A stretch of 64,000 bases of DNA, from assembly GCA_903893315.1 (NCBI GenBank), contig CAITLU010000022.1:159682-223681 (forward strand). Direction: 5' to 3'. Shown in pieces: positions 7,039-15,387 of this stretch (positions are counted from its first letter, which is position 1; each line of letters begins with the position of its first letter). A program made the position numbers and the translations under genes. The notes under the pieces were generated by a model. That model had not been told where the DNA came from and did no database searches. It saw only the letters and a list, made by a program, of their open reading frames with translations. The stretch is from an uncultured bacterium. GTDB taxonomy: Bacteria; Desulfobacterota; Binatia; UBA1149; CAITLU01.

Positions 7039-8829
7039 TTACTCTTGGGGCTGGCGCGTATCGGCCGCGTGCTGCTGGAGATCGATGGCGTGGTCGCGTA
7101 GCCTGCGAACGATTTCGGAGGGGTGGAACGGGTTGGATCCTGAGCGGCACAGCGACTTGATGCCGCCGGGAACGTCCAGGGTCATGCGCAAGATGCGATA
7201 GAACTGGCCGAGGTAGGACTGCTCCACCACCAGGCCGGCCTTGATCGTCGTGAAGAAGCGTCGATAGACGTCTTCGTTGATCGGGAACAGCAGGTACGGA
7301 ACCAGCAACTTGACGTGCAGGCCGTCGGCGGTTGCCAGCGCAAGCGCCTCGCGGCAGATGCCGGCGGTAGATCCCCAGCTGATCAGTGCCAGCGGCGCAG
7401 CGGGATCGCCCTCGATGCGGTACAGGTCTTCGCGTTTGCGCAGCCGGTCGAACTTGTGGATGCGCTTCTCGTTCATCAATTCGTGAAGGCGGCCGCTGGC
7501 GGTGGGATCGCCGTGCTCGTTGTGCTCGATTCCCGAGCCGAGGTAGTTGCCGCCCTTCATGCCGGGGTGCGAGATCGGGCTGATGCCGTTCGGGGTCAGA
7601 CGAAAGCGATCGTAAGACTCCAGTTCGGCCGCGGTCGGCCTCAGACGGTCGATGATCGTGAAGCGCGAGGTGTCGATCAGGTCGATCACTTCCTTGCGCT
7701 GCGCGATTTCCTGGTCCGACAGCACCATGACCGGTGTCTGGTAGTCTTCTGCGATGTTGAAGGCTTCGACGGTGATGTCGAAGGTGTCGGACACGCCGGT
7801 GGGCGCGAGCACCGGCCGCACCACGTCTCCGTGCGCGGAGAACACGGCCTGGAACAAGTCTGACTGCTCGGCTTTGGTCGGCATGCCGGTCGAGGGGCCG
7901 CCGCGCTGCACGTTGACGATCACCAACGGAAGTTCGGCGATCGAGGCGAGGCCCATGATTTCGGTCTTCAGCGACACGCCGGGTCCGGAGGTCGCGGTCA
8001 TCGACTTCTTGCCGCCGAACGAGGCGCCGAGCGCCGCGCCGATGCCGGCGATCTCGTCTTCGGCCTGCAGGACCGAGCCGCCGTACTTCCACACTTCACG
8101 CGTGAAGAACTGCATCACTTCGGTCGAAGGCGTGATCGGATAACCGCCGAAGAATTGGCAACCGGCGAAGATGGCCGCGGCGGCGCAGATGTCGTTGCCG
8201 TCGGTAAGCATCTTCTGCCCGGTCCGGGTCGGAGGCTCCATGTGGCGGGGCTTCTTGAGCGGATTGGCCTCGGCGTACTCGACGCCGAGCGCAAAGGCCG
8301 CTTCGTTGGCCTGGATCAGTTCGGCGCCTTTCTTCGCGAACTTCTTGCGGATGCCGGCGATGATGGCTTCGCCGCCGATACCGAACCAGCCGGCCAGCAG
8401 ACCCAGCACTACGCTGTTCTTGCCGCGCTCGCTGCCGGTGGCCTTGCGGGCCATGTCGCCGATCGGAACCGCGAATACTTCCGAGGGGGTGACTCCGACC
8501 AGCGGCAGCGCGTCGGGCAGCACGCCGGTCTTTGACTCGTAGATCACCACCGTGTCGCCGTCGACCGGCAGTTCGGCGCCGAACCTGAGGAAGTCTTCCC
8601 AGTTAAGCGCTACCGCGACGTGCAGGGCGCCGCCGGGGTTCAGCACCGGGCTGGTTGCCAGCCTGATGCGGCATGACGACTCTCCGCCGCGGATCTGGGA
8701 TCCGAAGCTCTTGGTCATCATTGCGTGATAGCCGACCGCGGCGCAGGCCGAGATGAGTGATTCGCCTGCACTGACGATGCCGTCTCCGCCCGAGCCGGCC
8801 ATTCCGATGACGAGATCCTTGATGGTCAT
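7039..8829 (-). CDS. korA: 2-oxoacid:ferredoxin oxidoreductase, fused gamma-alpha subunit
   Basis: A 596-residue subunit in which the gamma domain (about residues 1-185, starting IGMAGSGGDG) is fused in front of the alpha (pyrimidine-binding) domain. The alpha part shows GNDICAAAAIFAGCQFFGG and the conserved YPITPST motif, followed by GASFGGKKSMTATSGPG and the GGPSTGMPTK segment. This gamma-alpha fusion plus a separate beta subunit is the usual KorAB/OorAB architecture of aerobes and some anaerobes. The ATG at 8829, preceded by GCGAGGA, gives the typical N-terminus; a 49-residue upstream extension is low-quality. It is the first gene of a korA-korB-ferritin-like operon. Confidence 0.92.
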   Translation of the reverse strand: MTIKDLVIGMAGSGGDGIVSAGESLISACAAVGYHAMMTKSFGSQIRGGESSCRIRLATSPVLNPGGALHVAVALNWEDFLRFGAELPVDGDTVVIYESKTGVLPDALPLVGVTPSEVFAVPIGDMARKATGSERGKNSVVLGLLAGWFGIGGEAIIAGIRKKFAKKGAELIQANEAAFALGVEYAEANPLKKPRHMEPPTRTGQKMLTDGNDICAAAAIFAGCQFFGGYPITPSTEVMQFFTREVWKYGGSVLQAEDEIAGIGAALGASFGGKKSMTATSGPGVSLKTEIMGLASIAELPLVIVNVQRGGPSTGMPTKAEQSDLFQAVFSAHGDVVRPVLAPTGVSDTFDITVEAFNIAEDYQTPVMVLSDQEIAQRKEVIDLIDTSRFTIIDRLRPTAAELESYDRFRLTPNGISPISHPGMKGGNYLGSGIEHNEHGDPTASGRLHELMNEKRIHKFDRLRKREDLYRIEGDPAAPLALISWGSTAGICREALALATADGLHVKLLVPYLLFPINEDVYRRFFTTIKAGLVVEQSYLGQFYRILRMTLDVPGGIKSLCRSGSNPFHPSEIVRRLRDHAIDLQQHAADTRQPQE

Positions 8830-9183
8830 GAAAGTCCTCGCTGTGTTTCTGCGCTCCCCGATCAGGCGCCACGGCGGCGGTCTCTCTGGGGTTTCCGGGG
8901 CTGACGCTCCCCAGTGCGCGACAATATTTCGTGGTGCGTCCCCAGCACGGACGCGCCGTCGGTACAGAGCAAACACGGTGCCAGTCGTGCCGGGCCGCGT
9001 CTAAACCCCGAGGTGCTGATCGCGCAGCGCCGCTGCGACAAGCGCCGCAGTGCGTCTCGCATCGTCAGACATCGTGGTTTTCGACAGATCGACGGCCGGG
9101 CCTCTTCCTACTCGTGACACGAATAGAAGGCTAATTCCCGGCTTTGCGATATGCCCGAAGCGAAGAGCCGAGAGGCGCTGCGT
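8830..9183. other. Intergenic region upstream of korA
   Basis: About 350 bases between korA (minus) and the etfA terminator. It should carry the korA promoter on the minus strand. I see the ribosome binding site next to korA and an AT-richer patch (ATATTTCG, 8926-8933) that might hold a -10 element, but no convincing -35/-10 pair. No open frame here has a ribosome binding site or protein-like composition. Confidence 0.4.
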
Positions 9184-9229
9184 CGACGAAAAAGGCCGCG
9201 CCGGTTGCCCGGTGCGGCCTTTTTCGTCG
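9184..9229 (-). terminator. Rho-independent terminator after etfA
   Basis: Inverted repeat CGACGAAAAAGGCCGC ... GCGGCCTTTTTCGTCG around a 14-base loop. On the minus strand the stem is followed by T-rich sequence within the arm itself (the A5/T5 tracts), the normal arrangement for a bidirectional intrinsic terminator. It lies 17 bases beyond the etfA stop codon. Confidence 0.8.
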
Positions 9230-9246
9230 AGGTGCTGGAGGGCGTT

Positions 9247-10212
9247 CTACTTCGCCAGCGCCTTTACCTTTTCGGTCATTTCCGGAACGGCCTGGAACAG
9301 ATCGGCCACCAGGCCGAAGTCCGCGACCTGGAACACCGGCGCTTCGGCGTCCTTGTTGATCGCGACGATGACCTTGGAGTCCTTCATGCCGGCCAGGTGC
9401 TGGATCGCGCCCGAGATGCCGACTGCGATGTACAGCGTCGGTGCCACCACCTTGCCGGTCTGGCCCACTTGCAGGTCGTTGGGGACATAGCCCGCGTCCA
9501 CTGCCGCACGGCTGGCGCCCATTGCGGCCCCCAGCGCATCGCACAGGGGCTCGAGCACGGTCTTGAAGCTCTCGGCGCTCTTCAGACCGCGTCCGCCGGC
9601 CACCACGCGCGCGGCCTCCGTCAGAACCGGACGATCCGACTTGGTCTCTTCGAGCGAACCGAACTTCATCGCCTTGGCCGGAGCGGCGATGGTGACCGAG
9701 AGGTTCTCGATCGGCGCTCCGGCCCCCGAAGCCGCGTCGAAAGCCGTGGCGCGAACCGACACCACCTTCTTCGCTGCCGTCAATTCGACGGTTGCCATCA
9801 CGCTGCCGGCCCACATCGGGCGCACGACCGTGCCGTCGTCATTGACGTCGGTGATGTCGCTGGCGATCGACGCGTCGATCATCGCTGCCAGGCGCGGCGC
9901 GATGTCGCGGCCTTTGCTGGTAGCCGCGAATACGACGGTGGCCGAGCCGGTAGCCTCGGCGGTGGCCGCAAGCGCCGCAGCCGTGATGTCGGCGAGGTGA
10001 TAGCTGAGCAGCGGGTTGTCGACGACGACGACTTTGTCGGCGCCGAGGTTTGTCGCTGCCTGTGCGACATCGGCAACCGAGGTGCCGAGTACCGCCAGGA
10101 TGGCCTGGCCGCCGCTGATTGCGGCCAGTTTCTTTGCTGCTGTGACGGCCACCGCAGTGGCCTTGGGGAGCTTGCCGTGGGCGTGCTCTGCGTAGACTAG
10201 TACGTTGCTCAC
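9247..10212 (-). CDS. etfA: Electron transfer flavoprotein, alpha subunit
   Basis: A 321-residue ETF alpha subunit. The N-terminal half is the ETF alpha/beta fold ([16 protein letters not shown]). The C-terminal FAD-binding domain has [11 protein letters not shown] (about residue 205), [22 protein letters not shown] and [17 protein letters not shown]. It accepts electrons from acyl-CoA dehydrogenases and passes them to ETF:quinone oxidoreductase or another partner; neither is in the window. The ATG at 10212 follows GGAGATC and the gene lies 13 bases after etfB, so the two subunits are cotranscribed. Length and motifs are complete. Confidence 0.95.
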   Translation of the reverse strand: MSNVLVYAEHAHGKLPKATAVAVTAAKKLAAISGGQAILAVLGTSVADVAQAATNLGADKVVVVDNPLLSYHLADITAAALAATAEATGSATVVFAATSKGRDIAPRLAAMIDASIASDITDVNDDGTVVRPMWAGSVMATVELTAAKKVVSVRATAFDAASGAGAPIENLSVTIAAPAKAMKFGSLEETKSDRPVLTEAARVVAGGRGLKSAESFKTVLEPLCDALGAAMGASRAAVDAGYVPNDLQVGQTGKVVAPTLYIAVGISGAIQHLAGMKDSKVIVAINKDAEAPVFQVADFGLVADLFQAVPEMTEKVKALAK

Positions 10213-10225
10213 TGTCCCGATCTCC

Positions 10226-10978
10226 TTACATCACCTTGGCTTCGGTCTGCAGGGCGTTGATCAACTCGTCGACGGACTCGACCTTGCGGCCTGCCGTGCG
10301 CGCAGGTGGAGGCGCCATTTTCTTGATGCGGACGCGCGGTGTCAGATCGACGCCGAGGCTGGCTGCATCGATTTCTTCCATCGGCTTCTTGCGGGCTTTC
10401 ATGATGCCCGGAAGCGACGCGTAGCGCGGCTCGTTCAGTCGCAGGTCGGCGGTGATGATGGCCGGCAACGCAAACGCGATGGTCTCCATGCCGCCGTCCA
10501 CTTCGCGGATGCACTCGACCGACGCCTTGTCGCCCGCAAAAGTCAGCTTCGAGATGAACGTGGCCTGTGGCCAGCCGAGCAGGTGCGCGAGCATCTGGCC
10601 GACTTCGTTCGAATCGTCGTCGATGGCCTGCTTGCCCAGAATCACCAGCGTGGGCTGCTCCTTCTCGACCAGCTTGACCAGGATTTTGGCGACTGCGGCC
10701 GTGTCGGGCCTGTCGGCTTTGACCAGGATGGCGCGATCGGCGCCCATCGCCAGGCCGGTGCGGAGTTGCTCCTGCGACTCGCTCACTCCGACGCTGACGA
10801 CGACTACCTCGACGTCTCCCTGGGCTTCCTTGATGCGCAGAGCCTCTTCGATCGCGATTTCATCGAACGGGTTCACAACCCATTTCAGGCCGGACTCGAC
10901 GATACCGGTGCCCTCGGGGTTCACCTTGATCGACGACTCGGGGTCCGGCACGCGCTTGACGGTGACCAGGATCTTCAC
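10226..10978 (-). CDS. etfB: Electron transfer flavoprotein, beta subunit
   Basis: A 250-residue ETF beta subunit, starting MKILVTVKRVPDPESS from a GTG preceded by GGGAGGAAACG. The AMP-binding family segment around residues 85-130 (LAMGADRAILV, LVKLVEKEQPTLVILGKQAIDDDSNEVGQM) is intact, as is the recognition-loop region ending LPAIITADLRLNEPRYASLPGIMKARKK. It is the first gene of etfB-etfA. A 14-base palindrome about 92 bases upstream of the start may be an operator. Confidence 0.95.
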   Translation of the reverse strand: MKILVTVKRVPDPESSIKVNPEGTGIVESGLKWVVNPFDEIAIEEALRIKEAQGDVEVVVVSVGVSESQEQLRTGLAMGADRAILVKADRPDTAAVAKILVKLVEKEQPTLVILGKQAIDDDSNEVGQMLAHLLGWPQATFISKLTFAGDKASVECIREVDGGMETIAFALPAIITADLRLNEPRYASLPGIMKARKKPMEEIDAASLGVDLTPRVRIKKMAPPPARTAGRKVESVDELINALQTEAKVM

Positions 10979-11360
10979 GTTCTCGTTTCCTCCCTGTCTG
11001 GAAGTAGGTATGGCTGCCCGTGTCGACGGCTACACGAAGAGCAGCGAACCCGGCGCGGGTACCACGCGATGCGTTATGACGCAAATGTAAGTAGTCACCG
11101 GCGCTCGTGCTCGGCGCGGGTGGAGCGGTCACTTTCCCGTGGTCGTGACCTCTGGACCGGGCGCAGTGGGCGGGCCAGTCCAATCCATCAGCAGCGCGAC
11201 CTGCGGGAAGGGGCGAGCGGCGTTCATGCTGTCTGTGGCGTTGATCTGGGCCTGAGGCCGCTGCGCGGTGGCTGCGAGCGGCGAGACCTTTCGTACCCGA
11301 ATCGAGCCTGCGCACTGCCAGCCTTTGCCTGTCCGCCGACCGCGCGGCAAAGGACTCCGC
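10979..11360. other. Divergent intergenic region, etfB / formyltransferase-like gene
   Basis: About 380 bases between two divergently transcribed genes. It should hold promoters for both. Visible items are the etfB ribosome binding site (near 10990), the palindrome TGCGTTATGACGCA at 11070-11083, and the AAGGA ribosome binding site of the plus-strand gene just before 11361. No protein-like frame with its own start signals was found. Confidence 0.5.
11070..11083. promoter_or_regulatory. Palindrome upstream of etfBA (possible operator)
   Basis: Perfect inverted repeat TGCGT-TATG-ACGCA, 92 bases before the etfB start in an otherwise AT-richer patch (ACGCAAATGTAAGTAG). Size and symmetry suit a TetR- or GntR-type regulator site, both common at fatty-acid oxidation operons. 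The regulator is not in the window. Confidence 0.4.
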
Positions 11361-12293
11361 ATGGCGAAAATTCTGGTGTTCGGTCAGGCCCAGTTCGGGC
11401 AACGCGTTTTCGAGGGTGTGCTCGCGCAGGGGCACGAGGTGACGGCGGTGTGCGTGCCGCCGGATGCTGCGGGTCGGCCGCTTGATCCGCTCAAAGCCGC
11501 GGCCGTGGAGAAAGGCGTGCGGGTGGTGCAGCGCAAGTCCTACCGCGGGGCGGAGGCCGAGGCTGAAGTGGACCCCGGGGCCGCCGACCTTGGCGTGCTT
11601 GCTTACGTCACGCAGATCGTGCCGGGCAACATCCTGGAAGCGCCGCGCCTGGCGTCGATCTGCTTTCATCCCTCGTTGCTGCCGGCGTACCGGGGCGGCT
11701 CGGCGATAAACTGGCAGATCATCGGCGGCGAGAAGGTCGGCGGCGTCAGCTTGTTCCGTCCCGACGACGGCATCGACACCGGGCCGATCTATCTGCAGAA
11801 ATCGATCGAGATCGGGCCCGACGATTCGGCTGGTTCCTACTACTACGGGCGCGTCTTCGAGGCCGGAATCGCGGCCATGCTGGAAACGATCGAACTGGTG
11901 TTGTCGGGGCGCGCGGGCGGGCGCGTGCAGGACGAAGCGCTCGCTACCTACGAGCCGCTGTGCCGCGACCAGCACGCGGCGGTGGATTGGGGGCGCGGCG
12001 TGCAGCAGGTGCACGATCAGATCCGCGGCTGCGATCCGTCGCCCGGCGCGCATTGTCGCTTCGCTGATGCGACGGTGCGTTTGTACGGCTCGCACGTCAC
12101 TTCGCGACTTCACCGCGCCGAGCCGGGCAGCGTGCTGGCGATTTCGGCCGACGGTGTCGAGATCGCCGCTGCGGGCGGCAGCGTGTCGCTCGCCAAACTC
12201 GGCGTCGGCGGCAAGAAGCTGGCTGCCTTCGAAGGCGCCGCGGCGCTGGGCCTGCAAGTCGGTGCGCGGCTGACCTGCGGCGCGGTCGCCTGA
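11361..12293 (+). CDS. 10-formyltetrahydrofolate hydrolase/formyltransferase-like protein
   Basis: A 310-residue two-domain formyltransferase. The N-terminal formyl_trans_N domain has FHPSLLPAYRGGSAINW (about residue 105) and DDGIDTGPI (about 140). The C-terminal domain has the IRGCDPSPGAH segment near residue 225. These match the N-terminal hydrolase domain of 10-formyl-THF dehydrogenase (ALDH1L1) better than methionyl-tRNA formyltransferase. In particular, the Asn before the catalytic His in Fmt (N-x-H) is Cys here, while FDH also lacks Asn. His and Asp of the catalytic pair are kept. No aldehyde dehydrogenase domain follows. ATG has AAGGA upstream. It likely uses or hydrolyses formyl-THF; the acceptor is unknown. 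Confidence 0.75.
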   Translation: MAKILVFGQAQFGQRVFEGVLAQGHEVTAVCVPPDAAGRPLDPLKAAAVEKGVRVVQRKSYRGAEAEAEVDPGAADLGVLAYVTQIVPGNILEAPRLASICFHPSLLPAYRGGSAINWQIIGGEKVGGVSLFRPDDGIDTGPIYLQKSIEIGPDDSAGSYYYGRVFEAGIAAMLETIELVLSGRAGGRVQDEALATYEPLCRDQHAAVDWGRGVQQVHDQIRGCDPSPGAHCRFADATVRLYGSHVTSRLHRAEPGSVLAISADGVEIAAAGGSVSLAKLGVGGKKLAAFEGAAALGLQVGARLTCGAVA

Positions 12294-12381
12294 ACCTGAC
12301 GAGAGCGCTAGAGTCCGGCGCGCTCGCCCGCTTTGCCGGCGAGTCGCGAGAACTCGCAGACGACGCGCAGGAGCAACACGC

Positions 12382-13578
12382 ATGGGAGCATTGGACGGAC
12401 TTCGTATCATCGACCTGACGCAGTGGGAGGCGGGAACCTCGTGTACCCAACTGCTGGCATGGATGGGCGCCGACGTCGTCAAGGTCGAGCCTCTCGAAGG
12501 TGATCCCGGGCGTCGGATGATCTCGGAGAGGTCCGACGCCGATTCGTTCTATTTCGTGCTGTTCAACTCCAACAAGCGTTCGGTCACCCTGGATCTGAAG
12601 AGCCCGCGCGGCAAGGAACTGCTGCTGCGTCTGGTCGCCAAGGCCGACGTGGTGGTCGAAAACTACGCGGTCGGCGTGCTGGAATCTCTGGGTCTCGGCT
12701 ACGAGGATCTCGCGGCCGTCAAGCCCGACCTGGTTCACGCTTCGATCAAGGGTTTCGGCAGTTGGGGACCGTGGTCCTCTTACAAGAGCTTCGACATGAT
12801 CGCGCAGGCGACCGGCGGCGTGATGTCGGTGACGGGTACGCCGGACACTCCGCCGCTGCGACCCGGCGCCACCTTCGGCGACAGCGGCGCCGGTGTGCAT
12901 CTTGGCATGGCCATCGTGGCGGCGATCGTCGAGAAGTTGCGCACGGGACGCGGTCAGCACGTCGAAGTCTCGATGCAGGACGCGATGTTCAACTTCATGC
13001 GTTCGGGGCTGGTCGGTCACTATCTGACCGGCGGTATGCCGGCGGCTCGCTTCGGCAACCGTCTGGGCCTGATGTCTCCGACCGATCTGTACCCGACCAG
13101 CGGCGGCGGCCCCAACGACTACATCTACATGATGATCACGACGCTGCGGATGTGGCACTCATTGCTGCGCGCGATCGGTCGCGCCGATCTGGTCGGCGAC
13201 GAACGTTTCGACGATCAGCGCGAGCGCGGCAATCACGGCGACGAAGTGCGCGACATGATCGAGGCCTGGAGTCTGCAGCACGACAAGTTCGAGGCGATGC
13301 GGCTGCTTGCCGAAGCCGGCGTGCCGTGCGGCGCGGTGCTGGATTCGGCCGACCTGTTCGCCAACGAGCACCTGCGCGCGCGCGGCATGGTGGCCGGTAT
13401 CGATCATCCCAAGCGCGGCGCGATGGAAGTTCCCGGTTCGGCGATCAAGATGGGCAACACGCCCGATGTCGCGGTGAAGGCGGCGCCGGAACTCGGCGCC
13501 GACAACGACGAAATCTACGGTGAACTCGGCCTCAATTCAGCAGACATTGCCGCGCTGCGTGCCGAGCGGGTGATCTGA
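12382..13578 (+). CDS. CaiB/BaiF (class III) CoA-transferase
   Basis: A 398-residue family III CoA-transferase. The N-terminal MGALDGLRIIDLTQWEAG, the GADVVKVEPLEGDPGR segment and FNSNKRSVTLDLKSP are family hallmarks. The catalytic Asp, which forms the acyl-aspartyl anhydride, is in VSMQDAMFN near residue 199. Family members move CoA between carboxylic acids, for example formyl-CoA:oxalate, carnitine or bile acid CoA-transferases. It lies 88 bases after the formyl-THF hydrolase-like gene on the same strand; both may be cotranscribed. Substrate cannot be assigned from sequence alone. Confidence 0.88.
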   Translation: MGALDGLRIIDLTQWEAGTSCTQLLAWMGADVVKVEPLEGDPGRRMISERSDADSFYFVLFNSNKRSVTLDLKSPRGKELLLRLVAKADVVVENYAVGVLESLGLGYEDLAAVKPDLVHASIKGFGSWGPWSSYKSFDMIAQATGGVMSVTGTPDTPPLRPGATFGDSGAGVHLGMAIVAAIVEKLRTGRGQHVEVSMQDAMFNFMRSGLVGHYLTGGMPAARFGNRLGLMSPTDLYPTSGGGPNDYIYMMITTLRMWHSLLRAIGRADLVGDERFDDQRERGNHGDEVRDMIEAWSLQHDKFEAMRLLAEAGVPCGAVLDSADLFANEHLRARGMVAGIDHPKRGAMEVPGSAIKMGNTPDVAVKAAPELGADNDEIYGELGLNSADIAALRAERVI

Positions 13579-13623
13579 TAGCTGACGTTGCGAGTCTGAC
13601 GATGGCGCGCGCCTGGTCGGCGT

Positions 13624-14655
13624 TCAGTTGCCGCTGACGTGGTAGCGCTCGAACGGCGCGTCGGGCGTGTTGCCCTTGCGAAAGTGCATCACGCCGGCGT
13701 CGAGATCGAACACGATAGAGCAGACGGTGCCGATGTCGCCGAGCAGGAACTGGCGCCGGTACGACTGGCAGATCGAGTTCGCCGGATCGGTGCGATCCGA
13801 CAGCATGGACTGCATCGCCGCGTGCGTCCGCTCACTGGCGGCGCTGCTGAGTTCGGCCGCGCGCGCCAGACGTATGGAGGAGTTCTCGTACAGCTCGCGC
13901 AGCACGAGGATGTCTCGCGCCAGATAGTGATTGGTGTGCGCCAGCACCTCGGCGTCGTGGTGCAGCTCGAAGGATTCGTCACCTGCAAATTCGAAGTCGA
14001 AGCGCCGGCCGTCACGGTGCGCCACAAGTACGTTGGCCGAGCGTCCGTGACCTGCGCGAGCGATGACCTCGCGTGCCTGCGCCAGCGACCCGCAGTCGAG
14101 CAGCGCGCGCAGCAGCACGTGCACCGGTACCCCGTTGGTTGGTTTGGTGGTCGGCAGGAAGTTGAAACATACGCCTAGTCCCGCGCTGTTCAGGCCGATC
14201 TTTCCGATGATCCCGGGCTCGGTCATCATCAGGAAGTGATGGCCGTCGGGCCGCGTCACGCGGGTCAGGACGATCAGGTCTTCGAGCGACTTTTCCCAGT
14301 CCCAGTTCTGACCCAGGAACGGTGTGCCGCCGAAGTGGAGCGCGGTGCACTCGGGCACCGGCATAGACGATAGGAACTCGCTGCGCGCGTTGAGCGCGAA
14401 GATCCATAACGGGTCGACGCCGGCGCCCTCGGCCACGGCTTCGATTTCCCGTGCGTACTCGGGACTGAAGTCGGCGATCACACGCTTGAAGTGGCGCGCG
14501 ACAGTGAATACCGCGGCCTGCGGCCGGCCGAAATAGCCGCCGTAGACCTCGATCATGCGGCCGATGCGCTCGCCGAGAGCGCGGCCGTGTTCGAAGCCTC
14601 TGGCGTGAGCATCGCCGGACAATTCCAGCATCGGCACTGTGTCGCGTTGTTGCAT
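13624..14655 (-). CDS. C45-family N-terminal nucleophile peptidase/acyltransferase
   Basis: A 343-residue protein of the C45 family (acyl-CoA:6-aminopenicillanate acyltransferase-like, NTN-hydrolase fold). Family landmarks are GDAHARGFEHGRALG at residues 14-28, EIEAVAEGAGVDPLWIFALNARSE around 70-93, and ECTAL with Cys103, the position at which such proteins autocleave to expose the nucleophile. GQNWDW follows at about residue 115. Related bacterial proteins hydrolyse or transfer acyl groups on small amides such as acyl-amino acids or acyl-polyamines. No signal peptide is seen, so a cytosolic role is likely. The gene is convergent with the CoA-transferase. Confidence 0.8.
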   Translation of the reverse strand: MQQRDTVPMLELSGDAHARGFEHGRALGERIGRMIEVYGGYFGRPQAAVFTVARHFKRVIADFSPEYAREIEAVAEGAGVDPLWIFALNARSEFLSSMPVPECTALHFGGTPFLGQNWDWEKSLEDLIVLTRVTRPDGHHFLMMTEPGIIGKIGLNSAGLGVCFNFLPTTKPTNGVPVHVLLRALLDCGSLAQAREVIARAGHGRSANVLVAHRDGRRFDFEFAGDESFELHHDAEVLAHTNHYLARDILVLRELYENSSIRLARAAELSSAASERTHAAMQSMLSDRTDPANSICQSYRRQFLLGDIGTVCSIVFDLDAGVMHFRKGNTPDAPFERYHVSGN

Positions 14656-14741
14656 TATTTATCGCCGCCGACGGGCGAGCGCCGGACACTGGTGCCTTCG
14701 GCGCGACGCCCAGTCAACAAAGCTCGCGAGAGGCCGCTCGA

Positions 14742-15164
14742 TCAACCGCCCGGATTGGCTTCGAAGATCGCGATGGTCGTATCGACGTGGCCCCACGGCT
14801 GCGTGGAGCCGGTCCAGAACGACGATACCGGCCGGATCCACGAGGCATCGTCGAAGGCGCCGCCCTTGATGAACTTCACGCCCGGCATGATCGTCACCTC
14901 GCTCCACAGTTGCGAGCCGCACTCGGGGCAGAACACGCGGCTGACCTGTCCGCCGCTGGCGCCGGTGACGGTGTAGGACTTCAGCTGACCGCTCTCCAAC
15001 TCGAAAGCCGGGTCGGGCACCGCCGCGAACGTGGCCATTGCGCTGCCTGTGGCGCGTTGGCAGTCGCGGCAGTGACAGTGGTGAGCCGAGACCACGCCGC
15101 TTTGCCGCACGCCAAACCGCACCGCCCCGCAAAGACAGCCGCCCTTCTGAATGTCATCGTTCAT
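14742..15164 (-). CDS. GFA-family (glutathione-dependent formaldehyde-activating type) zinc protein
   Basis: A 140-residue protein of the GFA/DUF636 (Mss4-like) fold. Zinc-binding Cys are visible in GGCLCGAV (residues 10-12), HCHCRDCQRATGS (about 30-36) and FCPECGSQ (about 81-84). Most family members are not proven formaldehyde-glutathione condensing enzymes, so the name refers to the family only. The ATG follows GGAGAATCC. A perfect 24-base palindrome lies 45 bases upstream of the start. Confidence 0.82.
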   Translation of the reverse strand: MNDDIQKGGCLCGAVRFGVRQSGVVSAHHCHCRDCQRATGSAMATFAAVPDPAFELESGQLKSYTVTGASGGQVSRVFCPECGSQLWSEVTIMPGVKFIKGGAFDDASWIRPVSSFWTGSTQPWGHVDTTIAIFEANPGG

Positions 15165-15208
15165 TGCTGGATTCTCCGTGCGCCTGTCATAGCGCTTCAG
15201 GACGGAGC

Positions 15209-15232
15209 TTTCGATCCGGCGGCGGATCGAAA
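15209..15232. promoter_or_regulatory. Palindrome upstream of the GFA-family gene
   Basis: Perfect inverted repeat TTTCGATCCG-GCGG-CGGATCGAAA. It sits 45-68 bases before the GFA start codon, a position that suits an operator. It is also downstream of the unknown gene ending at 15388, but no T-run follows the stem on the minus strand, so a terminator is less likely. Confidence 0.45.
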
Positions 15233-15387
15233 CTCGATCTCGCTACCAGCACGAAAAGGCACGCCGGCGGACAGACGCAGGCGCGATCTTGGGAAGGTGC
15301 CATATTCCGGTTAGCGAAGAGCAGGCGAGGGCCGCGCCCCGTCGCGGCGCTCTTCACGCCGTCGCGGCAGCGAGTTCCTCGCCGTCG

